DNA of 64,000 bases, taken from assembly GCA_026261815.1 (NCBI GenBank), contig JAMPIT010000886.1, positions 19,068,501-19,132,500 on the forward strand, given 5' to 3'. Shown one piece after another: positions 35,666 through 47,245 of this stretch. Numbering within the stretch: the first letter of the stretch is position 1; every line of letters starts with the position of its first letter. The translations under genes and the position numbers were made by a program. Under the pieces are notes generated by a model. It was not told the origin of the DNA, did not search any database, and saw only the letters and a list, made by a program, of their open reading frames with translations. The DNA is from Monarcha castaneiventris obscurior. Taxonomy: Eukaryota > Chordata > Aves > Passeriformes > Monarchidae.

Positions 35666-36555
35666 TCACTGCCAAGGAGTGCTGTGTCTGTACCTCTCCT
35701 CTTCCCCCACTCCCCTCCCCTCCTCCTCCCATCCTTGCACATGCAATGTTCAAAAAGGCGCCTTTGGATACCGCCTATAAACGGTAGAGTTCCCAGTTCT
35801 CTGGCCAAAGGCTGACCAGTGGAGAAGGAACCCCAGCTCGGAGAGGTGTGCAGTGTGGGCACTTAGCAGGTGGGTGAAGAAAGGGGAGGAAGGGAAGTCC
35901 TTCTCAGCTTCTGCTGGCTGCTCTGGAAGGATCTCCCAAGGAAAAGTGACCATTCTCTTGGTGGCTCCTTTCCAACATGTGTTTGCTTGGCCACTAAAGC
36001 AGTCTATGGCTTCATGGCACTAGAGGCTGAGGTCTTCTACTGGTGCACAGCATTTCCATGAAATTCACTTGCATTACCAGAGCTTTTAATCCTGTCTTTA
36101 TCTCCCCAGCTGTTTGACCATGCCAAGTTTTATCCTTCATCTCATCCCATTGGTGGTGAGATGACATGGGCCATACCTCCTTATCTTGCCTCCTGGTGCT
36201 AAAACAAGTGGGAGTGGCCTCTGGGAATTAGGGGCTCCCCTTGCTGGTTGGACTTCCATACGATGAGTGCCTGTGGACCTTTGAAAGAGCAGGAGAAGTA
36301 ACAGCAGTGGTATCTTCACCAAAAAGCCTGCTGACCCATCTGGGTCCTGGCATTAGAAGGGGCTTAGTAGCAATGCACTTGAGGGCCAGCAGACCAGGAA
36401 GCTGGCTCTTGGACTCTAATCTCCTCCATGAAACATCAGCAGTGCCTGTGAAACATGCAGCTTTTCCCAGAATACTGTTTTATGGTTAAACACAGAATCT
36501 GAATGGGATCATCAGCCCATTATTGTCCCTGGCACAATTTAAACTGATTTCTAAT
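35666..36555. other. Non-coding, no gene seen
   Basis: Starts with a pyrimidine-rich patch (35690-35735), then unique DNA up to the CR1 insertion. No exon is supported. Confidence 0.5.
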
Positions 36556-37319
36556 GTCAGGGGAAAAATGGAATCAAGTTTTGGACCATCCATGAGTCCA
36601 TGGGCCCTGATGGGATGCATCCATGAGTGCTCAGAGAGCTGGCAGACACCATAGTGACGCTGCTCATGATCATCTTAGAAAGGCTGTGGTGATCAGGAGA
36701 GGTGCCTGAGGACTGGAAGAAAGCAAATGTCATCCCAGTCTTCAAAAAAGGGCAAGAAGGAGGACTCGGGGAACTACCAGCCAGTCAAGCCTTAGCTCAG
36801 TCCCTGGGAAGGTGATGGAGTACCTCCTTTGGGAGGCCAGCTCTCTCCACATGGATGTCAAGAAGGTGACCAGGAGTAGTCAGCATAGATTCACTAAAGG
36901 TAAATCATGCTTGACCAGCCTGATTGCCTTCTATGATGAATCAACTACCCAGCTGGATGAGGGAAGAGCAGTGGATATGGTCTACCTTATGTAAGTAGCT
37001 GAAGGGAGTGTGTTAGGATGGATCCAGGCTCTTCCCAGTGGTGCCAAGCAATAGGACAAGAGGCAATGGGCAGAAACGGATTCACAGGAAGTTCCACTTG
37101 AATGTGAGGAAGTATTTTTTTACTGTGCTGGTGATCAGACACTGGAACAGGTTGCCCAGAGAGGGTGTGGAGTCTCCCTCGCTAGAGATATTCAAGAACT
37201 GTCTGGAAACATCCATGCACCATGTGCTCTAGGATGAACCTGCTGGAGTAGGGAGTAGGATCCGATGGCCCACTGTGTCCCTTCCAACCTCACCCACTCT
37301 GGGATTCTGTGAGTTCCTC
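36556..37319 (+). mobile_element. CR1 LINE, sense, internally deleted
   Basis: A 5'-truncated CR1 with two collinear parts. The first (36556-36993) carries ORF2 reverse-transcriptase sequence. The second (about 36994-37319) carries the 3' region, including 'ggacaagaggcaatgggcag', 'ggaagttccacttgaatgtg', 'cactggaacaggttgcccag', 'cccttccaacctcacccact' and the ending gggattctgtgag. The catalytic core of the polymerase and most of the C-terminal half are missing at the junction, so it is a dead internally deleted copy. No clear target-site duplication is seen, as is usual for CR1. Confidence 0.93.
36597..36993 (+). pseudogene. CR1 ORF2 reverse-transcriptase fragment (broken)
   Basis: Translated segments match the fingers/palm entry of CR1 polymerase: PDGMHP and LREL-like at the start, then VPEDWKKANVIPVFKKG (36696-36750), and after a gap SSQHRFTKGKSCLTSLIAFYD and DEGRAVDMVYL (about 36860-36990). 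Compared with the family, an extra A in the A-run at 36744-36749 and another extra base near 36787 shift the frame. The fragment ends just before the aspartate of the first catalytic motif, so no active enzyme is possible. ORF2 normally encodes an endonuclease plus reverse transcriptase for LINE mobilisation. Confidence 0.85.
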
Positions 37320-37875
37320 AGCCTGAAAATGAAAAATTCCAATACACTGGTAGTGAAACAACTTACTCTCTCTTCAAGTTACGGATGCAGCAACAAGAAA
37401 TTACCAGTTACATCAGCCAAAAAAAAGAACATGACAAATTCTAGAAGAGCTGTTGGAGATCCACATTTCCCCATGTATTTACCCACAAAGATTTACAAAA
37501 CCAGTTTAACCAGTTTTTCTTGGATTCTCTTGCTCTCTCTTTTCCCATAGCAGAAGGATGCCTGAAAGTGCTAAGAAATTAGAACATCAAATCTATCCAG
37601 GTCTCCAAAAAGAGCATGAGATGAAGAATCAGAGCAGTGGCCACCTATCCTACCCAAGGCCATTTCATGTCCTCCGTATCCAAGCTTTGACTTGCCCTAA
37701 CACTCTATCTCTGAGCATCCCATAAGAAGTGAGCTCCATCCATTGCCATCTGTCTGGTCTGTCACCAGAATGAGCAAGATTGATGTCCAGCAAAACAAAG
37801 TGAAAATTCAGCTTGAGTCAGGAAGGCAGTGTGAGGTAAATCTTCCGAAAAGACTTATATTGGTGCTTATTACCA
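37320..37875. other. Non-coding, no gene seen
   Basis: AT-leaning unique DNA downstream of the CR1. Nothing is recognised. Confidence 0.5.
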
Positions 37876-37877
37876 GG

Positions 37878-37946
37878 AAAAGGCTTCCTCTCTGTGCCTT
37901 GTTTGTTTATCTTTGAAATAGGGTTAATGCTTCCCTTCTCCCAGCT
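37878..37946 (+). repeat. MIR-type SINE fragment
   Basis: The run 'ggcttcctctctgtgcct', 'tgtttatctttgaaataggg', 'ttaatgcttccc' corresponds to 'cctctctgtgcctcagtttccccatctgtaaaatgggaataat' of MIR-type elements. Only about 65 bp. Confidence 0.5.
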
Positions 37947-38187
37947 TTCCTCAGTTTACGTATCAGGTGTCAGAGTATGGGGTGTGTGTTAGTGTGTGAC
38001 TGCAGCCCTGAGCATGATGGGGATTCAGGCGTTGGAGGAGTCCTATGAGCTGCTGTAATACAAATAGTAGGAAGAGTTTTTCCTCAAGATTACCCCAGGG
38101 GATTGAGGTCAGACTTTCAGTGAAGGAAGACACAAACCTATTACCAGTTTCTGTGGGGACTAATGCAATTTGCACTTTGTTAGAGGA
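37947..38187. other. Non-coding, no gene seen
   Basis: Unique DNA between two SINE remnants. The two remnants are too far apart and in the wrong order to be one element. Confidence 0.45.
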
Positions 38188-38386
38188 ACTCACAGTGATT
38201 TGTACACATTAATTACTCCTTGCAGCATCCCAGCTGGATAAATATTATTACCTTCATTTTACAGAAAGGGTAACTAAGATGTAGAGAAGTTCATTTGTTT
38301 GACTACAGCTGTACAGCGTGCCAATGACAGGAGCCAGAAATAAAACATAAGAGGACTGATTGTCAGTCCCTTCCTGCTCTAAAACT
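38188..38386 (+). mobile_element. MIR-type SINE, nearly full 3' half
   Basis: Collinear match to the old amniote SINE pattern: 'acagtgatttgtacacatta' + 'attactccttgcagcatccc' + 'aaatattattaccttcattt' + 'acagaaagggtaactaagat'. Later come 'ccaatgacaggagccagaaa' and 'tgtcagtcccttcctgctct', corresponding to the gtcagtggcagagc and gactcccagtcccctgctct ends of the family. About 200 bp makes it the best-preserved ancient SINE here. Exact family assignment (MIR versus another CORE-SINE) is open. Confidence 0.8.
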
Positions 38387-39432
38387 GTGGGTTCCAAATA
38401 TTTTTTTCCCAGAACATCACAAGCAAAGAAGGCAGCCGTGCCTCCTGGCTGGGCTGGGTACCCCTGTGGTGAGGATTGGGTATGGGGGTGGCGCATGAAA
38501 CACAGCCTGGGAAGCACCGCTTCGAACCCCAGCCTGCACAGCCTCGCAACGATGGGAGGAGGAAATGAAAGTGCAATTAGCTGGAAACAAATGAATTTGT
38601 GTTGCATATATTTCCCAAGCTGATGGGTTGGTGAATGAACCACTCGTTATTTCATGGAGCAGCATCTCTAAAGATCTGTAGAACAACTTGGAAAAAACCC
38701 AGCTTTTCTGTTTTGACATTTTTTGCAGTATTTCTGAATGCTGTCTGCCCTAGTTTCAAGCATAGCTACTTCTGTATTTCCATTTCTTTTCATGAAAAGG
38801 AAATTCTGAAGAAGTTTTGTAGTTGTTTAGTTGTTTAAACTTCTCACCTCGAATTTTTCAAGGTTTCGTGAGTGTTATGTTGACAGTATCAGCATATGGC
38901 CTACAGAACTAAATGTTTTGTAACCTAAATATCAAGCCATTTTTATTCGTGTTTTCCTATTTTTCTTGTACTAGGTCAGTTAATAACAGGTGATATTCCC
39001 CTGTCCAGAAATGTTTAACTTCAGCCAGAGATGCAAAATGAAACAGACAACACAAAGCAGCATCAAAAATAGGAAATAAGAGTGAATAATGGGTTGGATC
39101 ATTAATTTGTTTTTCTGGTTGTTGAAGGAGAGGGGAGAGTACCTTTAAAATCAAAATCCTTCTTTTCTGCAAGAGCAAAACATGTTTAGAAATTTTCCAG
39201 CTGTCTATAATATGTTGCATTTTTCTTATGTGGTGAACAGAGGAACTAGGTATCATCAGCAGCAGATAAGGCTGCAAGATGGGACCAGAGTGATGAAGCT
39301 TCTGTGTGTGCTTCCCAGAGGTGGCAAAACAGATTCTCCAGGTAAGATGGATCTGAGAGTATTACAATAACAGTAGTATTATATTTACTTAGTCCTTATA
39401 TAATCTTAGTTACATTTGAACTGGTATCCTGT
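38387..39432. other. Non-coding, no gene seen
   Basis: AT-leaning unique DNA with no supported exon. Frames are short and motif-free. Confidence 0.5.
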
Positions 39433-39434
39433 AG

Positions 39435-39605
39435 AATGGTATTTTTCAACTTGTGGTCTGCAGATTCCTGGTAGAACATGGACTCCTTGCAAGGAGGGTG
39501 AAAAAAGCGATGTCACCAATGCTCTCCAGTGGTTAGGGCTTGTGAATTTTCTAGGGGGTTGCTGAGCCTTCTTGAGAGATTTTCTAGGGATCCACAAATC
39601 AAAGC
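39435..39605. repeat. Possible ancient repeat ('fuzzy palindrome' type)
   Basis: 'atttttcaacttgtggtctg' + 'cagattcctggtagaaca' at the left and 'tctagggatccacaaatcaa' at the right resemble an old amniote repeat that reads 'gtttttcaaccagtggtctgcggaccc...ggtccacaaa'. Matching from memory only. Confidence 0.35.
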
Positions 39606-40079
39606 AAGATGAAAGACACTACAGCAAGATAATGTTATATTGATTGCTTTGTTTTTGCAGAGGATAGATTTTGTTTAATCTTCCCCTTCCTTATATTGCT
39701 TGACACCATTAGTTTTATCTTAACTGACATCAAATATAAAAAATCATTAGAGAAGAGAGTTTCTAATGTCTTTTGTACTACTTCTGGGTGGGTGATAAGA
39801 AGTATTTTCTGGGGCACAGTAGCTCTTTAAAACAATACTTGCTAAAAAAGAAGTCAGGTAGGACAGAAAAGCATGGGCTTGTAGTGAGATCTTATTCAGT
39901 GCAAGTTTTAGAAAAAACTGAGATTCAGAATATATTGAGAACCTAGAAACTCTGGGGCCTGCCCGGAGCTGGACAGAGGGAGACACAGAGTCCCTCCCTG
40001 GGCTTGAGAGCCCACTGACCTGCCCATACTAGCACGATGGGGCAAATGGATGTTAGAGGGGGAAGCTTTATTTGATGAG
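39606..40079. other. Non-coding, no gene seen
   Basis: AT-rich then grading to GC-rich after about 39940. No exon is supported. Confidence 0.5.
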
Positions 40080-40755
40080 GGTTTTGGTCTGTGGTGGGGG
40101 ACGGTAGGAAGCAGTACCTCGCCCTGCCAGGGACAAGGTGTGACAGACGGCTGTGGTTTTGGGATGGGGTGAGCGGGATGGGGCAGACTTCCCTGGGAAA
40201 GTGCCCTCCCCAGCGCAGTGTCTCCCGCTGCCTTGTGAGCCCCAGCTTCCAAGCCTGCTCGTCCCCAGGCACAGTCCAGCCCGGATGGGGAGCCACGAGG
40301 GACCTTGGGGAGGGCACAAAAGCACACAGCTTCCGCTCGACAAACGCAAACTTGCTTCTCATCCTCTTCCATCCTTCACAAATTCCTGGTGCCTGTCACC
40401 CCGCTGTCCGCTCCGAGGGTTTTAATAAAAAGGGAAACCAACATTTGACGTGAGCACAGTAGGGAGAGGAGAGGCAGTGCGGAGGGAGGGGGACAGACAA
40501 TGTCCCCATATGGAGAACAGAAGGATGCCAGGGCGGCCGCATTCAGAGCCTATCCCTCTCTCCTCCCTGCGCCCCACAGCCTCTGCTCCGCCGACGGGTC
40601 CTTAACATAACAAGTGAGCCGAGGGGGCGGCCAGCCCTGTGCTCGGCGCCCCCGGATTCCTCCGCCCAGACCCCTGTCTCCCAGCTACTGATCCCGGCAA
40701 GCGCTAGGCTCTTCCCTGCTTCCTGGGCGGCACTATTGTCTCCCGGCTGCTGCAG
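40080..40755. promoter_or_regulatory. CpG-rich island
   Basis: CpG frequency is far above the rest of the window. By hand count about sixteen CpGs lie in 40530-40750 alone, including a gcggccgc site (40533-40540), with more at 40090-40460. Such islands in bird genomes usually mark promoters or polycomb-bound regulatory DNA. No convincing first exon follows on either strand: the overlapping 139-154-codon minus frames (39908-40372) lack known motifs. A promoter for an unseen non-coding transcript is possible. Confidence 0.5.
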
Positions 40756-40814
40756 TGGGAAAGGATGCCCTGGGTCCTTTCCTGAGAAAGACCAGTAAAG
40801 CCTGGGGGAGAAAA

Positions 40815-40880
40815 ATACGCATATAACCATACGTGTATATATATTTGTATGTATATATGCATATGCAATAAATAAAGCTA
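40815..40880. repeat. TA/TG-rich simple sequence
   Basis: Low-complexity alternating AT/GT run (acgtgtatatatatttgtat and neighbouring units), next to the CpG-rich island. It ends with two overlapping AATAAA words (aataaataaa). Confidence 0.75.
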
Positions 40881-42001
40881 GCCAGCCAAGCCCTTCAGGC
40901 AATTTTAGCTCCATGTATTGTTCGGGAGGAGGGTTTTCCTCCCTCCCCTCCCATTTCCTAATGAAATCCCCCAAGCCCTCCTTGTTTCTCCCCCCTCACC
41001 CCCTGCGGCCAAAGGGTACTCACACAGGCATGCTCTCAGGGATTTTGTATCCTGTAGCTGGAGCAGGACAGGCTCTCGGGACGGGGGAAATCTTTTATTT
41101 GCTAAGGTTGTCAGTGACAGAGGCTTAGCTGTAAACCCCTCCAGAGCCCCTTCAAAGCCCTCATTGCTCTCTTCAAATACTGGCCATTTGATTCGGGGCA
41201 TCCTTTCCCCCCATTTCACACAGACCTACCCCTGCCTTCTCCTACCTCACCCCTGCAGTCAGACACATATACACCAAGCCTGGCCATGGCTGGAGGGATG
41301 AAGGTGTAAAATTGCTGGATATCCTCTCAGAGCCCCAGGTCCTGGCCGTGGGACCATCTGCCTGCACGTACGTATATGTACAGATACCTCCATCCCCTGC
41401 CTCTTGGGGCTGCCTGAGACACGCTTGGCATGGATGGGGCAACCCCCCTCTGTGTCCCCACGGGTGTAGCTGCCCCTAGTTAGATCTCTCCCTGTAAAGC
41501 TTGTGGTGCTGTACTGAGGCAGGACAGAAAGCAGAGGCTCCTGGCAAATGACTGGGCCGTGGTCCTTCTCACACCATCCCTGGTCACTGCCCACACACTC
41601 CTGCCTTCGGGCTGGGCCTTACACCAGGTTCCCACTTGCTTTCCCTGAGCAGCACTGAACTGACAACCCTTGTGCTCCTGGGTTCTCCACAAAACAGAAG
41701 AAGGGCTGTGAAGGCATGTGGAGCCACACGGCTCTTGAAGGCCACCAGCCCTGGGTGCTCCCCTATTGCAGAAAGTGCAGGTGAGAGGCTTTGCAATGCT
41801 TGGTTCTGCTCACCTCCATCCCCTGCCCCAAACCCAATTTCTATACACAGAGAAAATGAGTTCTCCTCCCCCAGTGTCTGTTTCTTTTTGCCTCCCACTG
41901 CACATGAAAATGCTGACGGATTTCCCTGATCACTAGCCATGCTGGCTAGTGGCTAAAGCAGTTCATTTCAGACCCTGCGCAGGTATTTCTTACCATATAT
42001 T
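40881..42001. other. Non-coding, no gene seen
   Basis: C/T-rich at 40930-41010, otherwise mixed DNA. Frames of 60-127 codons are unrecognised and overlapping. Confidence 0.5.
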
Positions 42002-42190
42002 ATAGTGAATAATGTATCCCCAGCCATGCAGCACAAGGCTTATAAGGCTATCTCAGTATTCTGGTGACAGCTTTAAACCACTCGACCATTGACCATTCAG
42101 GTCTCATGGTTTATAGAGTCACCAGCACACCTTGACAGGGTTATAGCCTACTTATTGGTATAAAGCATGGTTAGGGATACATTATTATAG
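42002..42190. mobile_element. 189-bp imperfect palindrome (MITE-like)
   Basis: The two halves are reverse complements around a centre near 42096. Outer arms are atagtgaataatgtatccc (from 42002) versus gggatacattattatag (ending 42190). Further in, ggctat pairs with atagcc and ctggtgac with gtcaccag. Innermost, tttaaacca pairs with tggtttata. Pairing runs through almost the whole length with substitutions. Short hairpin-length elements of this shape are typically non-autonomous DNA transposons (MITEs). No ORF. I do not recognise the family. Confidence 0.75.
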
Positions 42191-43269
42191 CACGTTGCCT
42201 CTGAAACGGGGCTGTGTGCCACCAGTGGCCTAGAGAGCCCTTGCTGGTGATCTGCAAAGAGCTGGGTGATGTGGACAGCCCGATTAACATCTACCTGCTA
42301 AACCACGATGAGCGATTGTTGCAGTCACCTGAGGGACAATGTTCACTCTCAGATCCTGGAGGGCCACAGGTGCAGGTGGCTCTGACAAGAGGGGGCTGCA
42401 AAGAGCTGCTTTCCATCAAACCTGGCACCCAGCCATACCTGAAGACCTCTTTTTAACACCAGTGATCCAGCAACCACTGTGCAGGTTGACACGAGGATGG
42501 GAAATTCTTTGAAGACTGCTGCTTCCACACTACGTGGTTTACATCCACCTTTTCTGGAATGCTTCTGGTTGGATGCAATCTGACCATCTTGCTTCTCTAC
42601 AAATGTCAATTTGGCCTGGCTCATGCTGAACACTCATTAACAATTACTACAGTTAAAGTAGTTAATCACTACAGCTAAGGCTGAAATCTGACTTTTCTTC
42701 TGATTCCAGATCCTAGGTCTGCAAACTTTTCCCATCTCCCACAGAAAGGTTTCTTCCTTATTTCCATTGTTTCAGTCTTGCTCCCTAGTTAGTGATTTTT
42801 TTAAACGTTTCCAGGGATTGTTTGAATTACCTTTGAATGCAACATGTACTTGTTCTTGGTGCTGTTGCAGAGCTGCGACAATTTAACAAACAAGTCAGGT
42901 TAAAAACGTTGACCTCAGGTTACTTCCTGATCTCACTCGATTTGTTAAATATTGAGCCAAATTTGGAGAAAAATTACCTTGGTACTTTGAAAGCCCTCAA
43001 AACTGGAACTCAGCAATAATGTTTTAAAATCTCTCTCCTTGCACTCCCCCTTTAAGTGCTATTATAGGAAATATTTGCTAAGGATATTTCAGCTATAGGA
43101 CTAGTTAAATGGATCCATTACGGAATTACTATGTGCCAATGTTCAGGATGCCTCTGAAACAAATGGACTCATTTTCTCAAATGTTATGTTTAAGTCTCAG
43201 TGAGCTCTCGACCACAGCCCCATTTGACATATGCCTCTTCATTGTCTTCTCTTAGTTTCCTCTGCAGCC
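42191..43269. other. Non-coding, no gene seen
   Basis: AT-leaning unique DNA with no supported exon or repeat. Confidence 0.5.
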
Positions 43270-43270
43270 T

Positions 43271-43342
43271 TGATCCTACAGAGATTTATGCTTGTGATTA
43301 ACTTTAAGCATGTAACTAGCCCCTCTGATGATTTCAGTTAAC
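43271..43342 (+). repeat. Half of an ancient palindromic element
   Basis: 'tgatcctacagagatttatg', then 'cttgtgattaactttaagca', then 'tgtaactagcccctctgatg' resemble one arm of the old palindromic family whose arm reads 'gcttaactttaagcatg...tagtccc'. Its near-relative with both arms lies at 48776-48919. The second arm is missing here. Confidence 0.5.
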
Positions 43343-45464
43343 AGTGTGAGCATCCTCTGATGGGGCTGGGGCTGCCTCAGCCCCACTCTTGTGGGTGCTG
43401 CTGCCAGATGTGCACAGTTTGGGATCAGCCAGCTGCACAGACCTGGCCTAGGTCAGGCATCCTTGCAGCATCGCATCTTACCAAGTTAGCCAGAGCACAC
43501 ACTGCACAGCTTTTGTGCCAGCTTCAATTTGATTCCAGCTTTCTGCAAGGTACGAGGGGATGACAGGCGATATTTTAAGGTATAAAGCCAGAGTCACAGA
43601 CAAATAACACCGAATGCACACTGAGTCTGTCAGGAGAAGCTAACCTGTCAGCACGCCCTGAAAGGATCTGCATTAGTAGATCAGCTTCACATCAGATCAG
43701 CATTTGTGTCATGTGGCCACAGTCTTTCTGACCCAGTACTTGGAGCCCTAAAGCCTGACTTTCTCGCCTGTTGAATCCAGGCTTCAGTAGGTTTAAGACA
43801 GCAGGGTGATTGCTTACCTTTGCACGGTAAGTTCTGCTAGTGTGAGGCTTTAGTGGAGTTTTTTAAAAAGGGAGATAAAATCCTGTAATGTATAGGTGTG
43901 TGTATAGGCTATTAGTCTTTCCATAGTCTTTTTCACTGAAGAAGGGGAAAGCACATGGTACTGAAGACAAATAAGCAGGTAAACTTTGGTAGATGTACAT
44001 TTTTACAGTCTTTTCATTGCTTGCACAAAGTGGTATACATGGGAAGGGGGTGTGAGATGGCACTGACAATACAGATATACTGAGACTTAGTAGGGACAAA
44101 TTGGTTGCTTTGCATTCAGCTTCTCAGTTCAGGTTTCCACTTCAAGCACAATAAATTCCTGAGTCCAGGATCACATCTCTCCTTCCCTTAGCACGAATCG
44201 CTTTGCCAGGTGCTGAGTTCCTGCTGCTGGGTCATGCCACACCAATACTAAACCAGGAGTGCAAGGGGAGGAACCGGGCCCACCTCCGTAAAAGGACAGA
44301 TAGATCATAGTGCAGATGGAACAACCGAGGGATACACAACTAATTATATGCACAAGTGTGGGGTATTTATTACTGTAAAATGCTCACAAAATTCATAGGC
44401 ACCTAAGACTTATGATGGCATTATCCACCGCCACTGGAGAATTAATGGGCAGCCTTTTCCCTGTGCTAAAGCAGACAACGGAGGGGGGTACTCTGTCATC
44501 CAGAGGTGAGAGCAGGGAATGAATGCATAGACAGTACTCCCCTCTAATGCTAATGGACCCTAGCACTGAGATTAGATTTACACCCTCCCTCTAAATGTAC
44601 ACCATGGGAAGGCAGCTCCCCCAGGCTGCCTTCCCAACAGTGTGGTGCTGCAAGAGCTGCTCTCTGCTCACCCTGCCTTGTCCCCACTGGCCTCCACACT
44701 GGCCAGGTCCTGCTCCCCACATCTGCCATGCCTGGGTTTGCAGAGAAGGACTGCTCACATTTTTCTCTGGCAGTGGAGAGCACTTGTCACCCCGCCTGGG
44801 CCCATGGGAGCCCCCTGCTCACTCCTTCCATGTACTCACCAGCCCACCATGGATGCTGGGCAGCAGCTGGTGCTGCAGTCCTCAGCGCCGTGGGAACACC
44901 ACACCGTACTGCAGAGGGTTAAACAGTTCTTTGATAATCTCAGCTCACCCAAGGAACAAAAGCATGGACAGTTATCCTTCCCCTTTCCTTCCAGCATCTT
45001 TGCTTTGGGATGGGAATGGGATTTTGACCTGAGGAATAATAAACCTAACAACAGGGAATGTGTAACTGTTGAGCTTCAGCTTGCAGAAGAGGCAGGTTAA
45101 GGATACTCAGGAAGAGAAAGACAAACCATCAGAAAAGTTCTCATGGGTACATTTTTCCATCATGGCTCCATGTTTGCCCCAAGTCCTTTGAGCAGACCCA
45201 GCGCTAGTCCCCAGCTCTAGCCCTGGAAGGAGCTGAGACTCAGAAGGCACAGCCCTGGACACTGGGAGGGGCACGGTGGTGCTCACACACCTCTCACTAA
45301 CACAGCCAGGAGCACAGGCACCACAGAAGGTGAGAGGAAGGACTCCCACCACGGGTTTGAACAGCCCAGCCTTGCAAGCAGCCTTCCTCCTCCCTGGCGG
45401 TGGGATTGCTCCTGGGCAGCATCACCCCACGCGCGGCGGGAGTGACCACAGGCCTGCTAAAGAA
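43343..45464. other. Non-coding, no gene seen
   Basis: Unique DNA. The 44595-45100 plus frames (145 and 152 codons) overlap each other in different frames and lack domains. No gene is called. Confidence 0.5.
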
Positions 45465-45700
45465 CTCCCTGCAAATAATTCACACCAACTTGTTTAAAGG
45501 AGCAAATGGGTTTAATTATTAGTTACAATCTTGTCAATAATTATCACCCCATCTGTGGGTAATAAATGGCAGCTTCTCACAGACTGCATCATTAGAGTTT
45601 AAGGACACCAATGGGGTGCATTAAAATGCTGAGGAAAGCATTGATCTGGTGTAAAAATGCTCTTTACAAATTACAGACACGGGTCAAGCCCGCCAGTGAG
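45465..45700. promoter_or_regulatory. Candidate conserved non-coding element
   Basis: AT-rich unique block with CAAATAATTCAC, a TAATTA core (45513-45518), GTCAATAATTATCACC and GGGTAATAAATGG, lying directly after a CpG-containing patch (acgcgcggcgggag, 45429-45442). Homeodomain-site density is high. No coding frame. Confidence 0.4.
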
Positions 45701-46435
45701 TCCTCCCTCTTCCCATCTGATGCCAGCCTGCCCTCTCCTCTCTCTGTGCAGCCTCCCAGTACCCCCAGCCCATGGCTGCTGGAAAGACAAAGACCCCAGT
45801 GGATCACAGGGGATCCAGCCCTTACATAGGACTCTGGGCTTTATAGAGTGAAGGGTGTGCAGGTGTGACAGGGCTGGCATAAAGCACCACAGCTCCATCC
45901 TGGTCAGCTCTGCTGCTTTATTCCCACGAAGGAGCTGGTCATCTCCACAGCAGTTTTTATCCAATGGGCAAAAGAAGTAGGATGATATAGGCAATGCTTC
46001 CCAAAATACAGCTACTTCTAGGGTGGAAAAGCATCAGTCATCACACAGCAGGACTTCTTGGAGGAGAAATGATAACCCCTTTTTTTTGGGGGGGGGGGTT
46101 CTTTTTTGGCTTTGATGATTTTTTTTTTTTCCCCATTCAAACTGCAGGCTTGAATATAGGCCGGCAGAATGCAATTATCCAGGCTGGAATTTGGCCAAAA
46201 TGCTGGGGCTAACAGTCCTACTGTTTCAAAATATGCCACAGTACCCTAAATGATCACATCTTGCAGGATTTGATTTTGCATTTCATCCAAAACAAGAGTA
46301 GGATAAGCAAAAACTAGTCCTACTTATCTCTGTATCTACTGAAAGCTCAGCCCAGAATGGCTCCTGAAATTGTTTTAATTTCTGTGCAAAATATTGAAAG
46401 CAGTCTGTGGTTTTATTCCCTTTGCAAATTCTCTG
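45701..46435. other. Non-coding; mononucleotide runs
   Basis: Contains a T8-G11 block at 46080-46098 (eight T then eleven G) and a T-run at about 46119-46130. Otherwise unique DNA. No exon. Confidence 0.6.
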
Positions 46436-47245
46436 CCACCAGTTTCCATTTTTTTCAATAAAAAATACACCAATTTTCAGAAGGAGAAGCTTGAGTAAAA
46501 CAAAATATTTCCATTTGAAAACAAAAAGAAAAGGGAGAAGGGGATTTCTTTCATTTACAACAGTATTTTAGATGGACCTTCTTTTTTTTTTAGGTTTTGT
46601 TTTTGTGATTCAGCCTGTTAGGACACACAGAGGATTAAGATAGTTAATGGACAGTCTTTATTGGCAAACAAAACTAACACCTAAATGTCTCTTTGCATGT
46701 ACAAGTGGTAAACTCTTCATTAAAAAGAGAGCTACATTGACAGAGGCAGGCTGGGCTACAACTGAGCCACAGTGTAAATAAACCTCTGCCAGGGCCCATA
46801 CAAACGCCATCCCTCCCATGCTTGCAACCCATTCCCTTAGTACTAAATAGCTCCAAATGCTCCCAGTTGTTTTGAATGCTATGCAAATATTGGCAGAAGG
46901 ACGCTCGCTCTGTTTTAAAGATACCTCAGATGCAGCCACACCAACCGAACTTTTTTGGAAAGCAACATCAGGACTTGAAGTTCCTCTTTTTACTTCACCA
47001 AATGAAATTTCTCTGCAGATTGAATTGTGTTTTTTGCTGCCTCAGGCTGTGCTAGCTCTTGGTGAATTTGGCCAATCATCCCCTGCAAGGGAAAAATAGA
47101 AAATGAAAAGGTAATTTTGAAAAGTCAAAATATTTCATTTTGTATTTTGGAAAAAGAATCATTATAATTGATTTTTTGTGTTGAAATGTCTTCCCATTGT
47201 GAAACACAACTGTTTTTCTAGAAAGGACAGTGGCCATCTGTAAAA
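46436..47245. repeat. AT-rich stretch, possible ancient repeat arms
   Basis: Two AAAATTT-rich patches (46445-46530 and 47095-47165, the latter 'aaaagtcaaaatatttcatt') flank a unique centre that carries an octamer ATGCAAAT at 46881-46888. They resemble degenerate old sauropsid repeats, but the match is loose. Confidence 0.3.
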
